The notes under the pieces are model-generated. The model made no database searches. It worked only from the letters and a program-made list of their open reading frames with translations, and had not been told where the DNA came from. DNA of 64,000 bases from Dyella flagellata (GTDB lineage: Bacteria; Pseudomonadota; Gammaproteobacteria; Xanthomonadales; Rhodanobacteraceae), in assembly GCF_030160275.1 (NCBI RefSeq), contig NZ_BSOA01000044.1, positions 1 through 64,000 on the forward strand, given 5' to 3'. The position numbers and the translations under genes were made by a program. Shown here one piece after another: positions 32,425-40,218 of the stretch (positions are counted from its first letter, which is position 1; each line of letters starts with the position of its first letter).

Positions 32425-33096
32425 TCAGATGCCATGCCCGTTGTTCTGATCGTGCCACCCTTGCGCACCGATCAGCGGCACGAACTGCACTGCTCCCAAT
32501 TTCCGCTCTTCCCAGTCGTCATCCCTTCGCCGCACAAGGCGAATCAGGTATTGCTGGAAACGCGACATGCCCACCGGCATCACTAGGCGGCCGCCGATGG
32601 CGAGTTGTTCGCGCCAAGCGGCCGGCACGTCAGGGCCACCCGCGGAAGCAAGAATCACTTCGTACGGGGCGCCTTGCAGCCAACCAAGCGTGCCATCGCC
32701 CACATGCACCGTTACGTTGCGATAGTTAAGCCGCCGCAGCACTTCGCGCGCGCGTTCCGCCAACAGTCGATGGCGTTCGACGGTATCCACATGCTCGGCT
32801 ATTTCACCTAATACGGCCGCCGCGTAACCGGAACCCGTGCCGATCTCCAGCACGCGATCGTGCTTATCGACCCTCGCCGCTTCAACCATCAGCGCGACAA
32901 TGTAGGGCTGCGAAATGGTCTGGCCTTCACCGATCGGCAGCGGTCCATCGTCGTAGGCGGCGCCATGCAGCTGTTTGGGCACGAACGCCTCACGCGGCAC
33001 GCGCTTCATCGCAGCAAGCACAGCCGGGTCATGCAAACCGCGACCTGCGATCTGACACTCCACCATCTGTCGACGAGCCTGGTCGAAGTCGATCAT
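32425..33096 (-). CDS. pcm: Protein-L-isoaspartate O-methyltransferase
   Basis: Pcm repairs age-damaged proteins by S-adenosylmethionine-dependent methylation of isoaspartyl residues. The 223-residue form starting at MIDFDQARRQMVECQIAGRG matches the usual length and N-terminus of the family; the frame stays open upstream to 33165 but without a ribosome site. Motifs seen are MKRVPREAFVP, IGEGQTISQPYIVALM, the SAM-binding loop VLEIGTGSGYAAAVLG, VDTVERH and VHVGDGTLGW. It is a single gene convergent with thiE and the candidate RNA. The exact start is uncertain. Confidence 0.92.
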   Translation of the reverse strand: MIDFDQARRQMVECQIAGRGLHDPAVLAAMKRVPREAFVPKQLHGAAYDDGPLPIGEGQTISQPYIVALMVEAARVDKHDRVLEIGTGSGYAAAVLGEIAEHVDTVERHRLLAERAREVLRRLNYRNVTVHVGDGTLGWLQGAPYEVILASAGGPDVPAAWREQLAIGGRLVMPVGMSRFQQYLIRLVRRRDDDWEERKLGAVQFVPLIGAQGWHDQNNGHGI

Positions 33097-33843
33097 GTAG
33101 ATGTGTTGCGATGCCAAGACGTAGTTAGCGTGCATCCAGGAACGTCGCGGATATGTCGATATCACGGCGCGCTGTTAAGCACGTTCCTTCGAAACTGATA
33201 AATCCAACGCGTGGTCAATGGACGTGCGCGATGTTTGTTCATCCGTAGCAGCCAGCGGAGTGCTAGCGTCACGCAGTGAATTCGCAAGCAGCCAGGCAAT
33301 GATGTGCAAAATAGTGAATCGAAATGAAATGACCGCTTCGTGTAGCCAATGGCTGTTGCGATCATTCAATTCTTACTCCTGTCAAAGCGATACCGCTTGA
33401 TATCGCCACCGACCTCGCAATCGCACGCATCCTGTCGAGCAACATATCGCTCAAATAAGCACGCGCCTATGCAAAACAACGACACGCCAATAAGCATACT
33501 TTTCATACTTTTTTATCGATAAAGATCCTCCACACACATTCATGAATGCACGCATACATAGCTCATGCCAAAACAGGCCGATGACGCACATTTTTTGGCC
33601 CAATCACACTCTCGCAACAGTCGCTCGATTGAACGCGAATATTCACACCGCAATCACTTTCAAAAGAATTTCTGCTATCACAATCTTGAATGAAAATTTG
33701 CGATACGTGGCACGTTTCTTAACGCCACATACACCCATCAATCCATAGCATCGTTACTAAGTACTGCAGTGTCATGTAGTGCTCGCGAAGGTGGCAGGGG
33801 CCCTCGCGCGACATGTGTGAAAGTCGTGTAGCTGGGAGATTCC
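33097..33843. other. AT-rich region upstream of the polysaccharide locus
   Basis: About 750 bp separate pcm from the first polysaccharide gene. Base composition is clearly richer in A/T than in the neighbouring genes. Short reading frames such as 33542-33748 have no ribosome site or recognisable product. A sigma-54-like element lies at 33708-33723. A long AT-rich leader is common ahead of exopolysaccharide operons under several regulators, so this is best read as the main control region of the locus. Confidence 0.5.
33708..33723 (+). promoter_or_regulatory. Sigma-54-like promoter element
   Basis: TGGCACG-TTTC-TTAAC has the invariant GG and near-consensus -24 half (TGGCACG) with 4 nt to the -12 half, which departs from TTGCA at two or three positions (TTAAC). 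It lies ~120 bp upstream of the WecA-like gene in the right orientation. The weak -12 half makes the call tentative. Confidence 0.35.
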
Positions 33844-34992
33844 ATGCAATACCGCATGCTAGTTTCATGTGTCATCGCTGTATTGTCCTCTGCGGCGGCG
33901 ATGATCCTTCTGTACCACCACGCGGAATCGATAGGATTGGTCGACCGCCCCGACGAACGGAAGCGCCATGTCGGGAACGTTCCGTTGATCGGTGGCCTGT
34001 CGGCGTTCTTCGGTGTCATCGTGAGCATGTGCTTCGAAGGGCAGTCTCTGCTGTTCACGAATGCACTGCTCGGCACCGGAGCCATCCTGGCGTTGACCGG
34101 GGCGATGGATGACCGCTTCGATCTAAGCGTACGCATCCGCCTGCTGATTCAGGCGGCCGCAGTGCTGACCATGGTCTACTGCACCGGTGTGTACATCCAC
34201 ACGCTCGGCCATCTGTTCGGCTACAACCTCGAGCTCGGCTCGCTCGGCATTCCGCTGACCCTGGTCGCGGTGGTCGGCCTGCTCAATGCCTTCAACATGA
34301 TGGATGGCATCGACGGACTGGCCGGCATGCTGACGCTGGTGAGCATCGGCGCCATCAACGTGTTCCAAGGCTTTTCGCAATGGCACAGTGTCATCCTGCT
34401 GTTGCTGCTTGCCGCTGCCTTGCTGCCGGACTTGGCCGCCAACATGGGCCTGATCGGGCGCAAGGTCTTCCTGGGCGATGCGGGCAGCGTGATGATCGGC
34501 TACTTCCTGGCCTGGACGCTGATCCAGCTCAGCCAGCAAGCACAACCCCAACTGTCGACGCTTGACGTGCTTTGGTGCGTTGCCCTGCCGGTGCTGGACA
34601 CGCTCCAGGTGATGGCACGCCGCATGGGCGAAGGTAAGTCGCCCTTCAAGCCTGACCGCGGCCATATCCACCACATCATGATGAATGCCGGCTTCAGCGC
34701 CCATACCACCCTGGTGCTGCTGATTGGCCTGGCGATGTCGCTGGTGTTCATGGGCACGCTGACGCGCCACCTGGCGCCTGGCAGCAACTTGATGACCTTC
34801 GGCGCCATCACCCTCATCTACGTCGCGCTGACTGGCCGGATCTATCGCGCCCAACAGACACGCAAGGCTGGCGCCACTTCCTGGATAACTCCACTGGTAC
34901 GCAAGCTGCCCCTGCACGCCTCCGCCTGGAACGGCTACCAGGAAGATGAAGAAGAACCGGAACAGGAGACCGCGGAATCCTCGAAGCAATAG
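33844..34992 (+). CDS. WecA-like polyprenyl-phosphate sugar-1-phosphate transferase
   Basis: The 382-residue multi-pass inner-membrane protein has a GGGAG ribosome site 6 nt before the ATG. It belongs to the MraY/WecA family that starts polysaccharide repeat units by moving a HexNAc-1-phosphate from UDP-sugar to undecaprenyl phosphate. Landmarks are VDRPDERKRH after the first helix, LTGAMDDRFDL, NAFNMMDGIDGLAG with the Mg-binding aspartates, VFLGDAGSVMIGY, and the cytoplasmic nucleotide-sugar loop KPDRGHIHHIMM. The C-terminus is a charged tail (EDEEEPEQE). Its place at the head of the operon fits an initiating enzyme. The sugar, GlcNAc or another HexNAc, cannot be told from sequence alone. 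Confidence 0.9.
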   Translation: MQYRMLVSCVIAVLSSAAAMILLYHHAESIGLVDRPDERKRHVGNVPLIGGLSAFFGVIVSMCFEGQSLLFTNALLGTGAILALTGAMDDRFDLSVRIRLLIQAAAVLTMVYCTGVYIHTLGHLFGYNLELGSLGIPLTLVAVVGLLNAFNMMDGIDGLAGMLTLVSIGAINVFQGFSQWHSVILLLLLAAALLPDLAANMGLIGRKVFLGDAGSVMIGYFLAWTLIQLSQQAQPQLSTLDVLWCVALPVLDTLQVMARRMGEGKSPFKPDRGHIHHIMMNAGFSAHTTLVLLIGLAMSLVFMGTLTRHLAPGSNLMTFGAITLIYVALTGRIYRAQQTRKAGATSWITPLVRKLPLHASAWNGYQEDEEEPEQETAESSKQ

Positions 34993-35048
34993 CGCATTCG
35001 CCAAGGCCGCTGTGGTCACCCCGATAACCGATCAGGAAAGGAGAGGAC

Positions 35049-35975
35049 GTGGTCAATACAGGCCGAACAAGCAACGTGCAAGCCACGCAACAACCGATAT
35101 CCGCCGGCACGTCCGGCGCTCGTGACCTCCACTCGTCAAAGAGTGGTGATATGGCTTCTGTCAGCGTGGTGGTGCCCTGCTTTCGCTGCGCACACACCAT
35201 CGCACCCGCAGTGGCGTCCGTGGCAGCGCAGGTGCTGCGCCCCACCGAGGTGCTGCTGGTGGACGACGGCAGTGGCGACGGCACGCTGGAGCAATTGCAT
35301 CGTGTGGCACGCGCTTATCCGCCCGGATGGGTCAAGGTCATTGCCATGCCGCACAACGGCGGGCCATCGGCAGCGCGCAATCGCGGCTGGGAGAGCGCGA
35401 GCCAGGACTGGGTTGCCTTCCTGGACGCCGACGACAGCTGGCATCCACAAAAGCTGAAGCTGCAGATGGAAGCGCTCGCCAGGGATCCTGAGATCGCACT
35501 GATTGCCCACGACATGAACGTGCAGCCGCGCTCCGCGCCGGCGCCGGCGCTCAAGCACCCCTTGAAGCTGCGCGTATTCCCGCGCCGCCTGCTAATGCTG
35601 CGCAGCCCCTTCCCGACCGCTTCGATCATGTTGCGCCGCGAACTGCCCTTCCGCTTCGACGAAGCGCGCTGGCGGGCGGAAGATTTCATGCTGTGGGCGC
35701 AGATCCTGCTGTCGGGACACCGCTGCGCCAAGCTCAACCAGGTGCTGGCCTCCTGGCACAAGCCGCCCTTCGGGGCGGGCGGGCTCAGCGGTGACATGGC
35801 GGCGATGTTTGAAGCGGCCAGGGATGTACGCAAGACCCTGCACGCGCAGGGCTTGCTGAACTGGTGGCAGTGGCAGCTGGGCGAGGCCATGAGTCTGGTC
35901 CGTTACACGCGGCGGCGCCTGATCACCTTCAAGCGCCGCCATGAAGGCCTGTTCCTTGCCAGGCGCAATGCATGA
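35049..35975 (+). CDS. GT2-family glycosyltransferase
   Basis: Translation probably starts at the GTG at 35049, 3 nt after AAGGAGAGG. An in-frame ATG at 35151 (MASVSVVVPC) is the alternative and begins right at the conserved domain. In the 308-residue form the GT-A fold shows SVSVVVPCFR, LLVDDGSGDGT, MPHNGGPSAARNRGW and the metal-binding DxD in FLDADDSW, then RAEDFMLWAQIL as the acceptor-side acidic motif. No membrane helix is seen, so it acts at the cytoplasmic face on the lipid-linked acceptor. Its stop overlaps the next gene's ATG (ATGA). It probably adds the second sugar after the WecA-like step; donor unknown. Confidence 0.9.
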   Translation: MVNTGRTSNVQATQQPISAGTSGARDLHSSKSGDMASVSVVVPCFRCAHTIAPAVASVAAQVLRPTEVLLVDDGSGDGTLEQLHRVARAYPPGWVKVIAMPHNGGPSAARNRGWESASQDWVAFLDADDSWHPQKLKLQMEALARDPEIALIAHDMNVQPRSAPAPALKHPLKLRVFPRRLLMLRSPFPTASIMLRRELPFRFDEARWRAEDFMLWAQILLSGHRCAKLNQVLASWHKPPFGAGGLSGDMAAMFEAARDVRKTLHAQGLLNWWQWQLGEAMSLVRYTRRRLITFKRRHEGLFLARRNA

Positions 35976-37033
35976 TGAACTCGGTGTCCCCCTATATCGC
36001 CTATTCCCATAAGTCGAACATCACGACGAACGCGCGGCTCCTGCTGAGCATGATGCTGATCGCGGCGGCCTGCTTGTTCGTCGACATTGTGGTCGGCACA
36101 CGTGGCATTGATGTAGGCACCGATACCTATGTCTATGCCGGAATCTTCGGCGAACTACGCGGCGGCGGCCCGGTTGAAACCCGCTTCGAGCCCGGCTTCC
36201 TGCTGGTGACGCGCCTGCTTGCCATGCTAGGGGTAAGCCTGGAGTTCTATCAGTGCGCGCTGTTCGGCCTGCTGCTGATCATGGCCATGCTGGCGGCACG
36301 CCATTACTTCGACTACCTGGGCGGCACGCGCGGCTTCCTGACTTTCCTCATCGCGAGCCTGGGGTTCCTGCTGATTTCGCCGATGTTCGTGAACGCCTCG
36401 ATCAACGCCGTGCGGCAAGGCCTGTCGTCGCTGCCGGTGTTCATCGCGCTGCTGGCTTTTCACCAGCGGCAATGGCGCTCTTTCTTCATCTGGGGCGTGA
36501 TCGCCACCTGCTTCCACTATTCCGCACTGCTCTATCTGGCTTTTGCGCCGCTGCTGCTGTTCAACCCGAAATTCTTGCGCCTGGCGGCCCTGCTTGGCTT
36601 CGTGGCCTATTGCACCGGCATCACCATGATCGTGGTGCGCGCCGCCGTACCGTCGCTCTACAACGCGGTGATGGATTACAGCCTCAGCGCCAAATACAAG
36701 TCGGGCGTGCGCATCGACTTTGCGGTGTTTTCAATTTTCTGGTACCTGCTTCCGTACATGCTGTCCGGCATCGTGCGCAAGCCGTTCAACACGCGCCTGA
36801 AGGACAGCACGGCGGTATACCTGGTGATGCTGCTGCCGTTCTTCGCCGTGGGCTGGGGCAATTTCTCCAACCGTTACCTGCTTTCCTCCTACATGGCCAT
36901 TTCCCTGATGGTGGCTGCGATCTTTTTCCATAGCCGCATTTCCATCCTGCGTAATCCCATCTTGTTACGCATGGGCCTGGTGATCTCCTGTGCGGTCTTC
37001 TATATCTACGTCGTCAAGCAGGTCATGGTATGA
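35972..37033 (+). CDS. EpsG-family polysaccharide polymerase (Wzy-like)
   Basis: The 353-residue polytopic membrane protein has roughly ten hydrophobic segments. The pattern matches EpsG/Wzy-type proteins: an early periplasmic loop with RGIDVGTDTYVY and ETRFEPGFLL, the hallmark FEPGF...NAIRQG-like signature (here NASINAVRQGLS), and FHYSALLYL further on. EpsG-like proteins polymerise undecaprenyl-linked repeat units on the periplasmic side. Its start overlaps the GT2 stop and its stop overlaps the next gene's start, so it lies in the middle of a tightly coupled operon. It is the only polymerase candidate in the locus. Confidence 0.85.
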   Translation: MMNSVSPYIAYSHKSNITTNARLLLSMMLIAAACLFVDIVVGTRGIDVGTDTYVYAGIFGELRGGGPVETRFEPGFLLVTRLLAMLGVSLEFYQCALFGLLLIMAMLAARHYFDYLGGTRGFLTFLIASLGFLLISPMFVNASINAVRQGLSSLPVFIALLAFHQRQWRSFFIWGVIATCFHYSALLYLAFAPLLLFNPKFLRLAALLGFVAYCTGITMIVVRAAVPSLYNAVMDYSLSAKYKSGVRIDFAVFSIFWYLLPYMLSGIVRKPFNTRLKDSTAVYLVMLLPFFAVGWGNFSNRYLLSSYMAISLMVAAIFFHSRISILRNPILLRMGLVISCAVFYIYVVKQVMV

Positions 37034-38535
37034 ACGCACCGCTCGGCGAAACCTACGCTATGTCTCCTGAAACGACGCCGGAATCGTCCAGGCGAATGCA
37101 GATCAACACGTCGCCCAACTCCGGCGAGGTCGATCTATCGCCATTGGCCAAGCATGACCGGGATGCGACAGCGTTCGACGTGGTATCGATCGCCGACATC
37201 CTTCGCAATGCCGCGGTTTACCCGCCCCACACGATCTATCGGGACGTGAAAATCGCCGCGACGGGCTTTGATCCCACGCAAGACCTGTTCGACAACCCGC
37301 GCTTCCATTTTCCCTACCAGGCGGAGTTGGCGACGTCGCGGCCGGCTTTGGGCGCCGTCGACGAAGCGATGCTGCTGGATACCTACCATCGCCTGTTGTG
37401 CGACGCTGCGGCGCGAGCCACCGCCAGTATGCGTTCACCGTGGCTGTTGCAGAGCGGCGGCAAAGATTCCACCTCCATGGCGATGGCCCTTGCCGAGGTA
37501 CGCCCGGACACCACTTGCCTGACCTATCTGGGCGGCAAGGAAGAAGACGAAGTGGCCTCTGCCCGCTTCGTCGCGCGCCGTCTGGGACTGCGGCACGAGT
37601 CTCTCGTATGTCACCCTGGTCGTGCTTACGACCGCTACCTGGCGGTACTGCCGCGCATACCGCTGCTGTCCGCGGATTTCGCCGCGCTGTCGTATGTAGA
37701 CCTGGCCACCGAAGTGAGCCAGCACCAAGGCGACGGCCTCATCGATGCGCTGGGCTCGGACCAGTATTTCGGTGTACCGCTGCATCGGCATGACCGCGTG
37801 CTGGCGATGATGGCGCGCGGCTTGCGCTTGCCGCAGGGCCTGTTCGAATGGGGCACGGTCAGCCACAACTTCAAACTGTGCTTCGTGCTGGCCACGCTGC
37901 AGATGAACGAATTCGAACGCTACTTCCCGGGTTCGCGTTTTAGCGACGCGGAGGTGGATAGCTTGTTCGGCTGGAACATTGCCGAGTGCTCACGCCAACG
38001 CATGCAAACTTTTCACGCCGACGTCACGGCGGCTGCATCCGACGAAGCGGTACGCAGGTTGTCGCTGGTGATAGGCGAATCCGCCCATCTGGCCAAAGGT
38101 ATGAACGCCGCTCACGCGATGTCGCTGCATCTGGCCTATCCCTATGCCGATCCGCACTTTCGCGACTGGATCTTCAACGATGTGCCCAGCGAACTGCTCA
38201 TCGGCCCCGACGGCACCAACAAGGTGCTGATGCGCAAGTACATCGCGCGCCACTTCGACGAACTGCCCTACGTCAAGACCAAGGGCTGTTTCCGTTTTGA
38301 CCTGCGAGGCCTCGCCCGGACGCGCTACGACCAGGTGTATGCCTTCGCCCAGCAGATGCAGACCCTGTTGCCCGGCGCACCGCACTGGCTGGAGAAGCAC
38401 CGCAATCGCCTGGACAACAAGTTCTTCGCGTCGAAGTTCTACCTGCTTGCAATGATTCTGCCGTGGCTGTTGAGCCGCATGCAATCGGCCACGACTCCTC
38501 CAAACGCAGCCCTGCAGGAGAAGGTTGCCTCATGA
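37030..38535 (+). CDS. PP-loop ATPase, asparagine-synthase-like, no glutaminase domain (copy 1)
   Basis: The 501-residue cytoplasmic protein has a PP-loop SGGKDSTSMA near residue 139, followed by TCLTYLGG, EVASARFVARRLGLRHE, an acidic motif DALGSDQYFG (in place of the GDGADELFGG of asparagine synthetase) and a C-terminal NKVLMRKYIARHF segment. These mark the Asn_synthase C-terminal family, which adenylates a carboxylate to form an amide. The first ~130 residues are not the Ntn glutaminase domain of AsnB, since there is no Cys at position 2. Instead they carry QINTSP...YPPHTIYRDVK, which I do not recognise. It overlaps the EpsG stop (ATGA). The next large gene is a paralogue. Amidation of a uronic acid in the polysaccharide is a possible role, by inference. 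Confidence 0.8.
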   Translation: MNAPLGETYAMSPETTPESSRRMQINTSPNSGEVDLSPLAKHDRDATAFDVVSIADILRNAAVYPPHTIYRDVKIAATGFDPTQDLFDNPRFHFPYQAELATSRPALGAVDEAMLLDTYHRLLCDAAARATASMRSPWLLQSGGKDSTSMAMALAEVRPDTTCLTYLGGKEEDEVASARFVARRLGLRHESLVCHPGRAYDRYLAVLPRIPLLSADFAALSYVDLATEVSQHQGDGLIDALGSDQYFGVPLHRHDRVLAMMARGLRLPQGLFEWGTVSHNFKLCFVLATLQMNEFERYFPGSRFSDAEVDSLFGWNIAECSRQRMQTFHADVTAAASDEAVRRLSLVIGESAHLAKGMNAAHAMSLHLAYPYADPHFRDWIFNDVPSELLIGPDGTNKVLMRKYIARHFDELPYVKTKGCFRFDLRGLARTRYDQVYAFAQQMQTLLPGAPHWLEKHRNRLDNKFFASKFYLLAMILPWLLSRMQSATTPPNAALQEKVAS

Positions 38536-38720
38536 CAGGGAAGATGAAACCACGGCTGGAACATGCGTCGCCCGGCGAGCGCGACAAGAACAACTCCGCA
38601 ATCGCCACGATGCTGCCGACTACCACGCTCCGTTCCGCGCGAATGCGCCATCCAAGATTGAAGCGGAAATGCTCCACGGCCGCCTACGCAGGCACCTGCT
38701 GCCGCGCCCAGCACCGGTGA
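38532..38720 (+). CDS. Possible small coupled ORF between the PP-loop genes
   Basis: A 62-codon frame begins at an ATG overlapping the first PP-loop gene's stop (ATGA) and ends 4 nt before the second gene's ATG. Its product (MTGKMKPRLEHASPGERDKN...) is basic and has no recognised motif. The spacing is operon-like, but the composition looks like chance sequence. The alternative is that these 190 bp are just the scar of the duplication that made the two PP-loop genes. Confidence 0.2.
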   Translation: MTGKMKPRLEHASPGERDKNNSAIATMLPTTTLRSARMRHPRLKRKCSTAAYAGTCCRAQHR

Positions 38721-38724
38721 TCTC

Positions 38725-40218
38725 ATGACATCCGCCATGCTTCCAAAAAATAAAGACAAAGACGATATTGCCGTTCGATCGCGTATTCAGGTCAATACTT
38801 CGCCTTATCAGGACGATGTGGATTTTTCGCCGCTGGACGGGATCGAACGCAACCATGCTCCGCTCGACCTGGTATCGATGGCCGACTTGTTACGCAACAC
38901 GTTTGTCTACCCGCCCCATTCCATCTATCGCAACGTAAAAGTCGCGACCACCGGCTTCGACCCCGGGCAGGACATGCATGACAGTCCAGGGTTCCACTAC
39001 CCTTTTCAGTCGGTTCTGGCGCCCAAGCGTCCGCCGCCTGAAGCCGTCGATGAGGAGTCGTTGCTGCAGGCCTTCCATCAGCTGCTGTGCGATTCGATCG
39101 CGCAATCCACCACCGGCATGCGCTCGCCCTGGTTCTTCCAAAGCGGCGGCAAGGATTCCACCTCCATGGCCATCGCGCTCGCCGAAGCGCGCCCCGATGC
39201 AACCTGCCTGACCTACCTGGGCGGCATGGAAGAAAACGAGGTGGCCTCTGCGCGCTTCGTCGCGCGGCAACTTGGGCTGCGTCACGAAGCGCTGGTGTGC
39301 GATCCCGGACGCGCCTACGACCGCTACCTCGCGATGCTGCCGCGAATGCCCCTGCTGACCGCCGATTTCGCGGCGCTCTCCTACGCCGACATGGCGACGG
39401 AAGTGAGCCAGCGGCGCGGCGACGGCATCATCGACGCCATCGGTGCGGATGAATATTTCGGCACGCCGGTGCACAGCAAGGAACGCATCCTCGCCATGCT
39501 CGCGCGCGGCGTTCGCTTGCCGCAGGCACTGTTCACATCCAAGCTGGTGAGCAACAGCTTCCGGCTCTGCTTCGTCCTGGCGACCTTGCAGATGGACGAG
39601 TTCGAGCGCTACTTCCCCGGCTCGCGCTTCAGCGACGCGGAAGTGGATGCCTTGTTCGGCTGGAATGTTTCGACCAGTTCGCGGCAACGTCTTGAGACGT
39701 TCCGCGCCGACATCCAGGCAGCAACCTCCAAGGAGGCCCTACGCCGCCTCTCGCTCATCATCGTCGGATCGGCTCACGTAGCCAAGGGCGTGTATACCGC
39801 CAGGGCGATGTCGCTGCGGCTGGCTCAGCCCTACCTCGATGAAGGCTTGCGTGACTGGGTATTCCACCGCGTTCCCGCCGACCTGTTGATCGGCCCCGGC
39901 GGCGTGAACAAGGTGCTGATGCGCAAATACATCTCCAAGCACTTCAAGGAGCTGCCCTACGTGAAAGCCAAGGGCTGCTTCCGCTTCGACCTGCGTGGTC
40001 TGGCCAGACAACGCTACGACCAGGTCTATGCCTTTGCCGAACAGACGCGGTCCGTGTTGCCGGGCGCCCAGCAATGGCTGGAAACGCATCGCAATTGCCT
40101 GGATAACAAGTACTTCGCCTCGAAGTTCTACCTGCTCGCGATCACCCTGCCCTGGCTACTCAGCCGCATGCACGCCCCCAAGCCGTCTCCCCACGTCGAA
40201 AAAGAGCGCATGTCATGA
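38725..40218 (+). CDS. PP-loop ATPase, asparagine-synthase-like, no glutaminase domain (copy 2)
   Basis: The 497-residue paralogue of the preceding protein is about two-thirds identical by eye and aligns end to end. It keeps SGGKDSTSMA, CLTYLGG, EVASARFVARQLGLRHE, the acidic motif DAIGADEYFG and the near-identical C-terminal block beginning NKVLMRKYI. It shares the novel N-terminal region (QVNTSP...YPPHSIYRNVKV). The acidic motif differs at the key position (ADEYFG against SDQYFG in copy 1). The two copies could therefore have different substrates, or one could be a weaker partner in a heterodimer (inference). Its stop overlaps the start of the beta-helix gene (ATGA). Substrate unknown. Confidence 0.8.
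   Translation: MTSAMLPKNKDKDDIAVRSRIQVNTSPYQDDVDFSPLDGIERNHAPLDLVSMADLLRNTFVYPPHSIYRNVKVATTGFDPGQDMHDSPGFHYPFQSVLAPKRPPPEAVDEESLLQAFHQLLCDSIAQSTTGMRSPWFFQSGGKDSTSMAIALAEARPDATCLTYLGGMEENEVASARFVARQLGLRHEALVCDPGRAYDRYLAMLPRMPLLTADFAALSYADMATEVSQRRGDGIIDAIGADEYFGTPVHSKERILAMLARGVRLPQALFTSKLVSNSFRLCFVLATLQMDEFERYFPGSRFSDAEVDALFGWNVSTSSRQRLETFRADIQAATSKEALRRLSLIIVGSAHVAKGVYTARAMSLRLAQPYLDEGLRDWVFHRVPADLLIGPGGVNKVLMRKYISKHFKELPYVKAKGCFRFDLRGLARQRYDQVYAFAEQTRSVLPGAQQWLETHRNCLDNKYFASKFYLLAITLPWLLSRMHAPKPSPHVEKERMS

Noticed and set aside
33542-33748. A 68-codon frame in the AT-rich region
   Set aside because: No ribosome site, no motif and chance-like composition in a regulatory region.
37030-40218. 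Ordinary asparagine synthetase AsnB
   Set aside because: There is no N-terminal glutaminase domain or catalytic Cys2, the acidic motif differs, and the genes are embedded in a polysaccharide operon.
37030-40218. Lasso-peptide biosynthesis (cyclases of this fold)
   Set aside because: No precursor peptide, RiPP recognition element, leader protease or transporter is nearby. The neighbours are polysaccharide genes.
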